Positions 54,977-63,959 of a DNA stretch of 64,000 bases are shown here, one piece after another. Both the position numbers and the translations under genes were made by a program. Position 1 is the stretch's first letter. Each line of letters starts with the position of its first letter. Source of the stretch: Rhodospirillaceae bacterium UBA4468 (GTDB taxonomy: Bacteria > Pseudomonadota > Alphaproteobacteria > Rhodospirillales > Casp-alpha2); assembly GCA_002389385.1 (NCBI GenBank), contig DGOK01000118.1, forward strand, positions 5,174 to 69,173, in the 5' to 3' direction. Under the pieces are notes generated by a model. It ran no database searches. It was not told where the DNA came from and saw only the letters and a program-made list of their open reading frames with translations.

Positions 54977-57019
54977 ATGGCAGAAGAGCCTTTTGACGCG
55001 GACAAAGTCGACAGTGCTGCGCCTCCAAAGGGCGGGTCGATTGTTCTTCGTGATCGGTTTTTAATCAGCGGTGATAAACCGCTACCGAATTTAGACTCAC
55101 CGAATGCTCAGGCCTACATGGCCGAGGATCGTCGGGATTTTTCGCGTGACCTTTTTGCTCTGGTGTGCTCGCCAGGTATCCCTCCCCGAACTGATGCGAT
55201 GCGTCGATTAAAATCCGATCCTGGTGCAGGCGCGCTTGAACTTGTCGATTGGGGTTCAGCGTTTTGGCCGCTTATTGGTCGGCGCACAGTGGTGATCATC
55301 TATGAACGCCCGCTAGGTGGCCGGGTGTTCGAGCAAATCAAAAATAATCGCGCACGGATTAACGAGTATGATATTCCACGGAAAATCATTCAGCCTCTGG
55401 TCGCAGCGCTGCGGCATATGGCGTCGATCAATGTGCCTCATCGTGCCGTCAGACCCGACAACATCTATTTCATCGACGAAGAATGTCAGGAAATCGTCTT
55501 GGGGGAATGTGTCACATCACCCGAGGGATTTGACCAGCCCATCATGTTCGAGCCGTTGGAGCGTGCTCTCGCAAGCCCCGCTGGACGTGGTAAAGGCTCG
55601 ATGGTCGATGATATGTATTCACTGGGTGCATCGATTGTTGTACTAGCACTTGGCGTTAACCCGATTGAGCGTATGAAAGGCGAAGACCTGCTTTTCCGAC
55701 GCACAAACATGAGCAGCTACGCAACGATTTGTGGTAATGCACGGGTACCAATTTTATTACTCGAACCGCTCCGTGGGCTTCTGTCTGACACGCCCAACGA
55801 GCGATGGGGTCTCGACGAAATTGAGAAATGGCTGAACGGACTTAAGCAAACTCCGCAGCAGAAAAAAGCCGCCAAAAAAGGCGACACACCTGTCCGGTTT
55901 GGTGGACGTGACCACACCAATGTGCGGACGTTGGCGCATGCATTTAACCGTCAAATTCCCGAAGCTGTGCGTGTGCTTAAAGACGAGACCTTTCATGCCT
56001 GGCTCAAAAGGTCCGCCGGAGAAGGCGATCTTTCTGATAGCCTAAAAGGCTTTATAGATACCTCCGCATTCCACAAAGACGGCATGCAAGGATCAGACGA
56101 ATTTCTTGTCGCCCGGTGTTGTGCAGCGATGGATCCCCTGGGGCCCATTCGATACAAAGGCGTGTCTGTTTATGTCGATGGCCTCGGCCCTATGTTGGCC
56201 ATGGAAGTCATCCGAAATGGAAACGTTCAAATTCTGACCGAGATCGTTCTGCGCGATATCTATCAGTTTTGGACGAGTGATCGTGCCGTGTTTATGGATA
56301 CCGTCGAAGCCGCGAGTGTCTTTGCACAGGTTAAGGCCTGGCTTACCAACAACGTTGCTGGCCAAGGTCTTGAACGTGCTCTGTATGAGCTCAATCAAGG
56401 TCTTGCATGTCAAAGCTCCCACATCAGTGATGATGGCATTATCTTTATTGAGGACCTTCTGCCGGCACTCGACCATGCGGCAGGCCAGGTAGAGGGAAAA
56501 TCAAAGCCAACAGATCGGCACGTAACCGCCTTTATCGCAGCGCGCTTTAATGAAGATATCCTCCCACATCTGAAAGCCCTCACCGCACAAAAGGAAAGCA
56601 CCTCTGTCATCGGCATGCTGAGCTTACTCGCCTTTTTGCAATGGAAGCTCAAAGCTGAACCTGTATACGGTTTGGCAAGTTGGATAGGGGGTCTATTAGG
56701 CCCGGCAATTAACGGGTATCATAGCCGCACGACGCGACGTGAAATCAAACGTGAAATTCCAAAACTTGTGCGTAAAGGCAGCCTCCCGGATATGTTCGAT
56801 CTGATCGATAATGCCGAGAAGCGCCAAGAAGACCAAAACGGTTATGCTGATGCTGTCGAGGAATACGCGATCTCCGCACATGAGATTGAAAATATTGAAG
56901 GCACAGGTTCCGAGCTAACAGAAAAGGCTGAAAAGATCGGCCAAAAAGCTGCTGCAACGATCTCAATCATTACAACAATGATTGCGATGACAATCATGTT
57001 CATCACAGAGATGTTGTGA
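54977..57019 (+). CDS. protein kinase-like protein lacking catalytic residues, with C-terminal membrane tail
   Basis: 680 residues. The N-terminal 300 or so resemble a protein kinase fold: the catalytic-loop region reads HRAVRPDNIYFIDEE where an active kinase has HRDLKPxN, so the catalytic Asp is Ala. The DFG position reads VLGECVTSP, with no Asp-Phe-Gly, and no glycine-rich loop or VAIK lysine is evident. The later MVDDMYSLGASIVVLALG fits helix F (DxxSLG). The C-terminal half is helical without a recognised domain and ends in one membrane helix (ISIITTMIAMTIMFITEML). So this is a likely tail-anchored pseudokinase. Its partner gene starts eight bases later. ATG at 54977 with no strong SD; a GGAC stretch precedes it. 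Confidence 0.7.
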   Translation: MAEEPFDADKVDSAAPPKGGSIVLRDRFLISGDKPLPNLDSPNAQAYMAEDRRDFSRDLFALVCSPGIPPRTDAMRRLKSDPGAGALELVDWGSAFWPLIGRRTVVIIYERPLGGRVFEQIKNNRARINEYDIPRKIIQPLVAALRHMASINVPHRAVRPDNIYFIDEECQEIVLGECVTSPEGFDQPIMFEPLERALASPAGRGKGSMVDDMYSLGASIVVLALGVNPIERMKGEDLLFRRTNMSSYATICGNARVPILLLEPLRGLLSDTPNERWGLDEIEKWLNGLKQTPQQKKAAKKGDTPVRFGGRDHTNVRTLAHAFNRQIPEAVRVLKDETFHAWLKRSAGEGDLSDSLKGFIDTSAFHKDGMQGSDEFLVARCCAAMDPLGPIRYKGVSVYVDGLGPMLAMEVIRNGNVQILTEIVLRDIYQFWTSDRAVFMDTVEAASVFAQVKAWLTNNVAGQGLERALYELNQGLACQSSHISDDGIIFIEDLLPALDHAAGQVEGKSKPTDRHVTAFIAARFNEDILPHLKALTAQKESTSVIGMLSLLAFLQWKLKAEPVYGLASWIGGLLGPAINGYHSRTTRREIKREIPKLVRKGSLPDMFDLIDNAEKRQEDQNGYADAVEEYAISAHEIENIEGTGSELTEKAEKIGQKAAATISIITTMIAMTIMFITEML

Positions 57020-57026
57020 GGATGGC

Positions 57027-57521
57027 ATGAACGTAAAATCAATCGTCTGGGGTTTGCTCATATTGGTTCTGCTGTTGATGGCAGCGCTCCCGACTGTGAT
57101 GGTTATCGCTTTCGGTATGCTACCGGGCATGGTCGCCTTCATTGTCGATCGCACGGAAGAGCGTTCAGCGACGTTTTGTGTTGGCGGCTTGAACCTTTGC
57201 GGCGTGTTCCCGTATTTGCTCGAATTATGGACGGAAGATCACAGCCTCGAGATGGCTTCTTCCCAACTCACCGATGTATTCGTGCTGGCTGTGATGTATG
57301 GCGGTGCATGCATGGGGTGGATGCTTTATCTTTCACTTCCGCCTGTGATCGCATCATTTATTCAAGTCATGGCTGAACGTCGCTTACAACAACGGCGGAA
57401 GACACAAAGCGATATTCTCAAAGAATGGGGCAACGAAGTGATTGAGGATGCGAATTTAGGGGCTGGCATTGCGCCCGCACCTGTTGCCGAAGAGTCCCAG
57501 AAAGAAACCGCAGCAGCTTAG
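57027..57521 (+). CDS. hypothetical multi-helix membrane protein
   Basis: 164 residues with three predicted membrane helices (LLILVLLLMAALPTVMVIAF; a middle one around AVMYGGACMGWMLYLSL; a final one before the RRLQQRRK basic stretch) and a polar C-terminal tail. Preceded by GAGGATGGC; the upstream pseudokinase ends only seven bases before it. I know no family for it. The tight pairing suggests it partners the pseudokinase in the inner membrane. Confidence 0.72.
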   Translation: MNVKSIVWGLLILVLLLMAALPTVMVIAFGMLPGMVAFIVDRTEERSATFCVGGLNLCGVFPYLLELWTEDHSLEMASSQLTDVFVLAVMYGGACMGWMLYLSLPPVIASFIQVMAERRLQQRRKTQSDILKEWGNEVIEDANLGAGIAPAPVAEESQKETAAA

Positions 57522-57663
57522 CATCATCTCCGTTTTCCAGCGTTCTTATCATTGCCCGCGTAATTTTCGTTCGTTTTATATGTTATCCCCTAAATTCATG
57601 GCGATCCCTGTGCGCGCCCCTTGACCAAAGACTTATCAACCATCATGATCCCAGCGTAATTTG

Positions 57664-57778
57664 TTCCGCGGGGGGCCCTAGATATGAGGGCTGAGATACT
57701 ACCGCCATTGGTATCGTCTGATGGCATTGTGGTGACCCGTTGAACCTGATCCGGATCAAACCGGCGTAGGGATCGGAA
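57664..57778 (+). promoter_or_regulatory. thiamine pyrophosphate (TPP) riboswitch of thiC
   Basis: THI-box aptamer. P1 is TTCCG (57664-57668) with CGGAA (57774-57778). The pyrimidine-binding arm has AGGGCTGAGAT (57687 on) and the pyrophosphate arm has the highly conserved TGAACCTGATCCGGATCAAACCGGCG, ending GTAGGGA. It lies 78 bases upstream of the thiC ATG, so it likely controls translation or elongation when thiamine pyrophosphate is plentiful. Confidence 0.95.
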
Positions 57779-57855
57779 CCAGAGCGGTATAATCTCGTTC
57801 TTCCAACCCCCCACTCCATCCCGGATCTTCGTAATTTAATGGAGAGGATCCAACG

Positions 57856-59715
57856 ATGAACGTTATTCGCAAGCCCGCTAACGCCGATGTAACTCACGGC
57901 CCCCTTCCCGCCTCTGAAAAAGTTTATATTCACGGCAGCGAGATATTAAACGGCGTCGGTGTTCCGATGCGTAAAATTCATGTCCACGAGAGCGCCAAGC
58001 AAGAGCCTCTTACGGTTTATGATACATCTGGTATCTATACCGATACAGCTGCTGAAATCGATATCGAAAAAGGCCTGCCGCGTATTCGCGAAAGCTGGAT
58101 CGACGCACGTGGCGACACTGAAATCTACGAAGGCCGTCATGTGAAGCCTGAAGACAATGGCAACATTGGTGCAGATAAACTCGTCCCTGAGTTTCCAGTC
58201 CGCAATCAGCCACGCCGCGCCAAAGAAGGTGTTAAGTCGATTTCTCAACTCGCTTACGCGCGCCAGGGCATCATCACTGCAGAAATGGAATTCGTTGCGA
58301 TCCGCGAAAACATGCTACGTGATATCTCACCTGAAGAAGCCGCTAAGCTTAAAGCAGAAGCTGAGCGCTGGGGTGCAGAAATCCCGGACGTTGTGACACC
58401 TGAATTTGTGCGTGATGAAGTCGGCCGTGGCCGTGCCATCATCCCGAGCAACATCAACCACTCAGAAGCTGAGCCGATGGCGATTGGCCGGAACTTCCTT
58501 GTCAAAATCAACGCCAACATCGGCAACTCAGCCGTAACATCATCCGTCGCCGACGAAGTCGACAAGATGGTGTGGGCTATTCGCTGGGGTGCTGACAATG
58601 TTATGGACCTTTCAACAGGTCGTAATATTCACAATATCCGCGAATGGATCATGCGTAACTCACCTGTGCCAATTGGTACCGTGCCGATTTACCAGGCACT
58701 GGAAAAAGTTGACCGCGCTGAAGACCTGACATGGGAAATCTATCGCGACACACTGATTGAACAGGCCGAGCAAGGCGTTGATTACTTCACCATTCACGCC
58801 GGCATCCGCCTTCGTCACATTCACCTCACTGCTGAGCGTGTCACAGGTATCGTCAGCCGTGGTGGATCGATCATCTCTCAGTGGTGTCTCGCACATCACA
58901 AGGAAAGCTTCCTCTACGAGAAGTTTGACGAGATTTGCGAAATCATGGCCGCCTACGATGTATCATTCTCACTCGGCGACGGTTTCCGCCCGGGCTCAGG
59001 CGCTGATGCCAACGATGCAGCCCAGTTTGCGGAACTCGAGACCCTTGGTGAACTGACCCAGGTCGGTTGGGAAAAAGGCTGTCAGGTTATGATCGAAGGC
59101 CCTGGCCACGTGCCAATGCACAAGATCAAAATCAACATGGACAAGCAACTTAAAGTTTGCGGTGAAGCGCCGTTCTACACATTAGGACCGCTCGTCACAG
59201 ACATCGCACCTGGCTATGATCACATTACATCTGGCATTGGTGCTGCGATGATTGGCTGGTACGGCACAGCAATGCTTTGCTATGTGACTCCGAAAGAGCA
59301 TTTGGGTTTACCTGATCGTAACGACGTGAAAGAAGGCGTGATCACTTATAAGATCGCGGCTCACGCTGCAGACTTGGCAAAAGGTCATCCGGGTGCTGCG
59401 GCACGCGATGATGCGCTTAGCCTTGCCCGCTTTGAGTTCCGTTGGGAAGATCAGTTCAACCTCGGCCTCGACCCGGATCGTGCGCGTGACTTCCACGACC
59501 AGACCATGCCAAAAGAAGCGCATAAGACAGCACACTTCTGCTCTATGTGTGGACCAAAGTTCTGCGCGATGGAGATCACCAACCTGGTACGTGATTACGC
59601 CAAGGAAGGTATGGACGAAATGTCTAAGAAGTTCGTCGACGAAGGTTCAGAACTCTACAAAGAAAACTACAAAGATGAAGCAAAGAAAGTCGCAGCCGCT
59701 GGCGACGACGACTAA
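57856..59715 (+). CDS. thiC: phosphomethylpyrimidine synthase
   Basis: Radical SAM enzyme that turns aminoimidazole ribotide into HMP-P, the pyrimidine of thiamine. 619 residues, standard length. The C-terminal [4Fe-4S] motif C-x2-C-x4-C is near residue 560 (FCSMCGPKFCAM). Core segments MRKIHVHESA, the IIPSNINHSEAEPM, GVDYFTIHAG, SLGDGFRPG and IEGPGHVPMHK match the family. A GGAGAGG site precedes the ATG. A strong terminator follows at 59,744. Controlled by the upstream TPP riboswitch. No other thi genes are in the window. Confidence 0.98.
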   Translation: MNVIRKPANADVTHGPLPASEKVYIHGSEILNGVGVPMRKIHVHESAKQEPLTVYDTSGIYTDTAAEIDIEKGLPRIRESWIDARGDTEIYEGRHVKPEDNGNIGADKLVPEFPVRNQPRRAKEGVKSISQLAYARQGIITAEMEFVAIRENMLRDISPEEAAKLKAEAERWGAEIPDVVTPEFVRDEVGRGRAIIPSNINHSEAEPMAIGRNFLVKINANIGNSAVTSSVADEVDKMVWAIRWGADNVMDLSTGRNIHNIREWIMRNSPVPIGTVPIYQALEKVDRAEDLTWEIYRDTLIEQAEQGVDYFTIHAGIRLRHIHLTAERVTGIVSRGGSIISQWCLAHHKESFLYEKFDEICEIMAAYDVSFSLGDGFRPGSGADANDAAQFAELETLGELTQVGWEKGCQVMIEGPGHVPMHKIKINMDKQLKVCGEAPFYTLGPLVTDIAPGYDHITSGIGAAMIGWYGTAMLCYVTPKEHLGLPDRNDVKEGVITYKIAAHAADLAKGHPGAAARDDALSLARFEFRWEDQFNLGLDPDRARDFHDQTMPKEAHKTAHFCSMCGPKFCAMEITNLVRDYAKEGMDEMSKKFVDEGSELYKENYKDEAKKVAAAGDDD

Positions 59716-59743
59716 GCTTTCTTTAGACGACCAAAATATAAAA

Positions 59744-59777
59744 GGCGGCGGATGATGATCCGCCGCCCTTTTCTTTT
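59744..59777 (+). terminator. intrinsic terminator after thiC
   Basis: Perfect 10-base stem GGCGGCGGAT / ATCCGCCGCC with a GATG loop, followed by CTTTTCTTTT. Starts 28 bases after the thiC stop. Confidence 0.95.
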
Positions 59778-59789
59778 CTGGACGTCACG

Positions 59790-59871
59790 CCCCTCATCCT
59801 GTCCTTCTCCCAATGGGAGAAGGAACTCACGTACAAACATCCCTCTCTCTTGGGAGAGGTTAGGTGAGGGG
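59790..59871. repeat. extragenic palindrome, CCCCTCATCC...GGTGAGGGG type
   Basis: An 82-base imperfect inverted repeat with long arms: CCCCTCATCCTGTCCTTCTC at the left and GGGAGAGGTTAGGTGAGGGG at the right. A smaller palindrome, TTCTCCCAATGGGAGAA, is nested in the left arm. It resembles a repeat family often seen between genes in proteobacterial genomes. No coding sequence. Confidence 0.75.
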
Positions 59872-59891
59872 CCCCTATCCATTAATGAAAA

Positions 59892-59967
59892 CCGTCATTC
59901 CCGCGAAAGTGGGAACCTAGTCCATCAAAGATTAAGAACTGGGTCCCCACATACGCGAGGATGACGG
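59892..59967. repeat. extragenic palindrome, CGTCATTCCCGCGAAAGTGGG type
   Basis: A second, different palindromic repeat 20 bases on: CCGTCATTCCCGCG at the left and CGCGAGGATGACGG at the right, with internal CGCGAAAGTGGGAACC and GGGTCCCCACATACGCG. This is the widespread CGTCATTCCCGCGAAAGCGGG repeat, slightly degenerate. The tandem sits between the thiC terminator and the end of the decarboxylase gene. Confidence 0.8.
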
Positions 59968-59993
59968 TCGAGATTTAGCTTAGGCTTTGAGTG

Positions 59994-60575
59994 TTAAGCG
60001 CCTAAATAAGCCATTCGGAACCGCATGCGGCATTCCAGTGGGTTCATGTTGCGTTTGAACGATGTTGGTTCGCCCACAAGGACGCGGAGCCAGAGGAATC
60101 TTGGCCCAGTGCCGGATTTTACGAATGCGGCGGCATCCTTTAGGCCGTCTTCGCTGCCGACCGTCAGAATGTTTTCAATCCCGGCACCATCAGCAATCTT
60201 GGCCAGGTTTGTGCGTCGTGATGTGTGGCCGGGCTGACCACCGGTTTCGCCGTGCCCACCATTATCGATACATACAATCGTCAGATTTTGCGGTGACTCG
60301 GTGGCCACTGTCGCCAACGAGCCCATGTTCATCATCAGCTCACCGTCTCCGGCAATCACAACGACTTGGCGGTCCGGTGCGCTAAGCGCCACACCCAGAC
60401 CCATCGTTGTAGCAGCACCCATACAGCCCGCCATCGTAAACATGTTTACACCGTCATTTGTCAGGTGCGCGGCATCACGTGCAGGTCCGGCCAGGCCGGT
60501 TACGAACAAATAATCATCCGGGTTTGGGAAAATCTGTGGAAGCGCGCCAACGCGGTTTAAGGTTACTTCGGTCAT
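59994..60575 (-). CDS. comE: TPP-dependent decarboxylase, beta (C-terminal) subunit; sulfopyruvate decarboxylase type
   Basis: 193 residues. The TPP-binding motif GDG...N is visible as IAGDGELMMNMGSLATVA followed by NLTIVCIDNGGHGETGG. Split alpha/beta subunits of about 175 and 190 residues match the ComD/ComE sulfopyruvate decarboxylase, while phosphonopyruvate decarboxylase is usually one chain. Either 3-sulfopyruvate or phosphonopyruvate is possible. Downstream of the alpha gene by 12 bases. Symbol given by family resemblance. Confidence 0.8.
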   Translation of the reverse strand: MTEVTLNRVGALPQIFPNPDDYLFVTGLAGPARDAAHLTNDGVNMFTMAGCMGAATTMGLGVALSAPDRQVVVIAGDGELMMNMGSLATVATESPQNLTIVCIDNGGHGETGGQPGHTSRRTNLAKIADGAGIENILTVGSEDGLKDAAAFVKSGTGPRFLWLRVLVGEPTSFKRNMNPLECRMRFRMAYLGA

Positions 60576-60587
60576 ATCATGTTCTCC

Positions 60588-61115
60588 TTAAAACGCTTTC
60601 GCGCCCAAAAATTGTTGGCTCAAAATAAGAGCGGCAGCGTTGCCTCCCTTAAAGGCTGAGTTGATCGCAGCGCTTGCCACTTCTTCCAGGTCTTCTTTCT
60701 TATCAACCCGGAATGTCAGCACACCCATCGCGTCAAGGATCGGCTCAACTGCCTGGCCCATTGGGTACTGCCATGGGTTCTGCTCGCCGAAATCACCCCG
60801 CATTGAAACCAGCAATAAGATTGGGAAATTGCCGCCCTTAACAAACGAGAGAAAGTTCGGACAGTTTCCGACGCCAGATGACTGCATCATAACAACTGAC
60901 TTCTCGCCAACGAGATCGGCACCCGCCGCAAGAGCGATGCCTTCTTCTTCGGTTGTCAGCAGGACGCAACGAGTCTCATTATCGTCGTATGCCATCTCAG
61001 AAATCCGTGCATTACCAGCATCCGGAATAAAACTAAATAATCGGACACCCGCGTCCTTTAGTTGTGTAAACAGCGCCCGCGACCAGTCGTCGTGGCGGTG
61101 TGCAGCTTCACTCAT
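60588..61115 (-). CDS. comD: TPP-dependent decarboxylase, alpha (N-terminal) subunit; sulfopyruvate decarboxylase type
   Basis: 175 residues from the ATG at 61115 (GGAGGG site); an earlier start gives ten odd residues. The N-terminal TPP fold has VRLFSFIPDAGNARISEMA and the catalytic Glu in LLTTEEEGIALAAGADLVG, then MQSSGVGNCPNFLSF. In vivo it pairs with the beta subunit. Both lie 0.3-1.4 kb beyond thiC, whose product makes the cofactor's pyrimidine. ComD/ComE in methanogens act in coenzyme M synthesis, but bacteria use related enzymes for sulfonate breakdown (for example taurine- or sulfolactate-derived sulfopyruvate). Confidence 0.8.
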   Translation of the reverse strand: MSEAAHRHDDWSRALFTQLKDAGVRLFSFIPDAGNARISEMAYDDNETRCVLLTTEEEGIALAAGADLVGEKSVVMMQSSGVGNCPNFLSFVKGGNFPILLLVSMRGDFGEQNPWQYPMGQAVEPILDAMGVLTFRVDKKEDLEEVASAAINSAFKGGNAAALILSQQFLGAKAF

Positions 61116-61337
61116 GGATTGTGCCCTCCAAAGGCTCAAAGACAAATCTTCTAGGATTGAACCACTAGATTAGCGGCATATTCTGATTTCGCAAATCCCC
61201 GCCTGAATACTAACGTTGCATCAACAACAAGGGGGACGTTCTTATGCATCATCACTTTATGTGTGTACAGTTTTGGCAATTTCCATGATTTTTTTTGAAA
61301 ACCTATCGACCAGGGCTGAGACGAACGTAGTCCCTTG

Positions 61338-62270
61338 TCACTTAGCAGACATCATCGCCTGACACTGCGCTGCCAATTCTGCCTCAGATGCATTGGTCAA
61401 TGGCTGACCATTAAATGTCATGGCACCAGTTTTAATATCAAACCGAACCGTCCCAACGTTGAGCGTGATGCCTTCACTTTTAGCAACAACCTCTGCGGCA
61501 TTCAGAGCCGCTGTATCAGCGGACGTTGAATCCGATGCAGCTTGTGTTGCCGTCGTGCTCGCGGTGCTTGCGGTCGCGTTTTGCGTATATCCAGTGGCCT
61601 TCGCAGCTGCCAATATCGCTTGAGCATTCGTCAGCGCGCCTGAAACATCATCAGACGCCGCCGCTGTTTGTGTTGCATCATAAGCAGATTGCATTTGCGC
61701 CAATCCAGCCACAGCCGTTTTCGCCGTGGCTTGCGCTGTTGTAGCAGCTGTTGCCAACGCAGCATTATTTGGGGCCGCATCAGCAGCGGTTTGCGCCGCT
61801 TTAGCCGCCGTCGCAGCTGTATCCGAGACGGTTTGTGCGCCGCTTAAAGAGAGCGCGGCCGAAGAAACGGCTGCATCTGTCGCAGTAACAGACCGCTCCG
61901 CCGCAATCGCCGCCGCTTTATCTGCCGCCAACTGGTCCTCGGGTCCGTCCAAATACGCACTCAGATCTTTGGTCACGTTGAATTCATAAACATCTGGCAA
62001 TGGAACTGCGAAGCCATCATTCACATCGGCATCAACAACAGGATTGCCCCGCACATCGACGCCCGGTTTATACGCAACGTCGGCGCTGGCATAATGTCTC
62101 ACAAGTCGCCTGCAGTCACGTTTGGTGATTCGTACCTTTGGAAACGCGTCGACTTGGACGGCCGCTTCATCTGTTGTTTGCGCGTGTGCATCAATGCCGC
62201 TCGCCACCATTACGGCCATCAACGCCGTTAACGACAAGGGCATCAGGGCCTTTGAATATCTTAGTTTCAT
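61338..62270 (-). CDS. secreted protein with long alanine-rich coiled segment
   Basis: 310 residues from an ATG at 62270 (a GTG two codons upstream is an alternative, with AGGAG behind it). Signal peptide (KALMPLSLTALMAVMVASGI, cleavage after AHA or HAQ). The first part carries VRITKRDCRRLVRHYASADVAYKPGV, and the last part SEGITLNVGTVRFDIKTGAM with a terminal Cys in LAAQCQAMM. Between them about 165 residues are almost only Ala, Thr, Ser, Asp and Gln (e.g. TAATAAKAAQTAADAAP). This looks like an inserted low-complexity helical or tail-fibre-like segment. I know no function. Confidence 0.7.
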   Translation of the reverse strand: MKLRYSKALMPLSLTALMAVMVASGIDAHAQTTDEAAVQVDAFPKVRITKRDCRRLVRHYASADVAYKPGVDVRGNPVVDADVNDGFAVPLPDVYEFNVTKDLSAYLDGPEDQLAADKAAAIAAERSVTATDAAVSSAALSLSGAQTVSDTAATAAKAAQTAADAAPNNAALATAATTAQATAKTAVAGLAQMQSAYDATQTAAASDDVSGALTNAQAILAAAKATGYTQNATASTASTTATQAASDSTSADTAALNAAEVVAKSEGITLNVGTVRFDIKTGAMTFNGQPLTNASEAELAAQCQAMMSAK

Positions 62271-62390
62271 GCGCACGTCCGCGTTCTCCTGCTGCGAATC
62301 GATAGTCTGCGGCGATTCCATGTCGAAATGGTTAACAAACGATCAACCATCTCCCCTTTCCTTTTCCGAGCCAATCCAGTATCAGACTTT

Positions 62391-63959
62391 ATGACCAACA
62401 TTACAGCCAATCACGACCGCATTCTGATCATCGATTTTGGCTCGCAGGTGACACAGCTCATCGCGCGTCGAGTTCGAGAATCCGGCGTTTACTGCGAAAT
62501 TCATCCCTTCAATGCTATCACGGAAGACACTCTTAAGGCTTACGCGCCCAAGGGTATAATTCTGTCCGGTGGCCCAGCCAGCGTTCACGAGGCGACAACG
62601 CCCCGTGCGCATGATGCAGTATTTGATCTGGGCGTGCCTGTGTTCGGTATTTGTTACGGCGAACAAACCATGGTCCAGCAAATGGGTGGCCAAGTGCAGG
62701 CCTCGACCTACCGTGAGTTCGGGCGTGCATTTGTTGAAATCAAAGCTGACTGCTGCTTGTTCGAAGGTATCTGGAAGCCGGGCGAAAAACATCAAGTATG
62801 GATGAGCCATGGCGACCGCATCGACGCAATCCCCGATGGCTTTGAAGTTGTCGGCACCTCTGACGGCTCACCATTCGCCATCATCGCTGATGACGCGCGC
62901 AAACTCTATGGCGTGCAGTTCCATCCAGAAGTCATGCATACACCCGACGGCGCAAAGCTTCTCAAGAACTTTACCCATGCGATCTGTGGCGCATCCGGCG
63001 ACTGGACGATGGCATCATTTAAAGATGAAGCTATTCAGAAAATCCGCGATCAAGTTGGATCAGGACGTGTCATTTGTGGCCTGTCCGGTGGTGTTGATAG
63101 CTCCGTCGTCGCAGTTCTGCTGCACGAAGCAATTGGCGATCAACTGACATGTGTGTTTGTTGACCATGGCCTGATGCGCACCAATGAAGCTGATGAAGTC
63201 GTTTCACTGTTCCGCGATCACTATAATATTCCGCTGGTTCACAAGAACGTTGAAGACCTATTCTTAGGCGAGCTTGAGGGTATTTCTGATCCAGAACTCA
63301 AACGCAAAACCATTGGCCGTTTGTTCATTGATGTCTTCGATGAAGAAGCTAAAAACGTTGGTGGGGCTGACTTCCTGGCGCAGGGTACACTTTACCCTGA
63401 CGTCATTGAATCCGTATCATTTACGGGCGGTCCAAGTGTAACGATCAAATCACATCATAATGTGGGCGGCCTTCCTGAGCGCATGAACATGCAGCTGGTC
63501 GAACCTTTGCGCGAGCTGTTTAAAGACGAAGTCCGTGACTTGGGTCGCGAGCTTGGGCTCCCCGATAGCTTCGTCGGACGTCATCCGTTCCCAGGACCAG
63601 GACTGGCCATACGTATCCCAGGCGTCATCACCAAAGACCGTCTGGATATCCTCCGCGCCGCTGATGTTGTGTATCTGGATGAAATCCGCAAAGCCGGTCT
63701 TTACGATGTGATCTGGCAGGCCTTTGCCGTATTGCTGCCTGTTCAGACCGTTGGTGTCATGGGTGATGCCCGCACATACGATTTTGTCTGCGCGCTCCGC
63801 GCCGTCACGTCTACGGACGGCATGACAGCCGATTACTACCCCTTTGATCATGAGTTCTTAGGCCGGGTTTCAACGCGGATCATCAATGAAGTCAAAGGCA
63901 TCAACCGCGTTGTCTATGACGTCACATCGAAGCCACCTGGCACGATCGAGTGGGAGTAA
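62391..63959 (+). CDS. guaA: GMP synthase, glutamine-hydrolysing
   Basis: Converts XMP to GMP with glutamine as amine donor. 522 residues from ATG 62391; a longer frame starting at 62328 lacks family similarity. N-terminal class I amidotransferase domain: nucleophile Cys in VFGICYGEQTMVQQMGG and the His-x-Glu in LYGVQFHPEVMHT. ATP pyrophosphatase loop: GLSGGVDSSVVAVLL. C-terminal dimerisation domain: KSHHNVGGLPERM and GRHPFPGPGLAIR. Unlike many relatives it is not next to guaB/rsmB. Confidence 0.97.
   Translation: MTNITANHDRILIIDFGSQVTQLIARRVRESGVYCEIHPFNAITEDTLKAYAPKGIILSGGPASVHEATTPRAHDAVFDLGVPVFGICYGEQTMVQQMGGQVQASTYREFGRAFVEIKADCCLFEGIWKPGEKHQVWMSHGDRIDAIPDGFEVVGTSDGSPFAIIADDARKLYGVQFHPEVMHTPDGAKLLKNFTHAICGASGDWTMASFKDEAIQKIRDQVGSGRVICGLSGGVDSSVVAVLLHEAIGDQLTCVFVDHGLMRTNEADEVVSLFRDHYNIPLVHKNVEDLFLGELEGISDPELKRKTIGRLFIDVFDEEAKNVGGADFLAQGTLYPDVIESVSFTGGPSVTIKSHHNVGGLPERMNMQLVEPLRELFKDEVRDLGRELGLPDSFVGRHPFPGPGLAIRIPGVITKDRLDILRAADVVYLDEIRKAGLYDVIWQAFAVLLPVQTVGVMGDARTYDFVCALRAVTSTDGMTADYYPFDHEFLGRVSTRIINEVKGINRVVYDVTSKPPGTIEWE

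Noticed and set aside
61720..62000. Long plus-strand frames opposite the alanine-rich gene
   Set aside because: Composed of Ala/Val mirror codons of the low-complexity gene on the other strand; no ribosome site or family.
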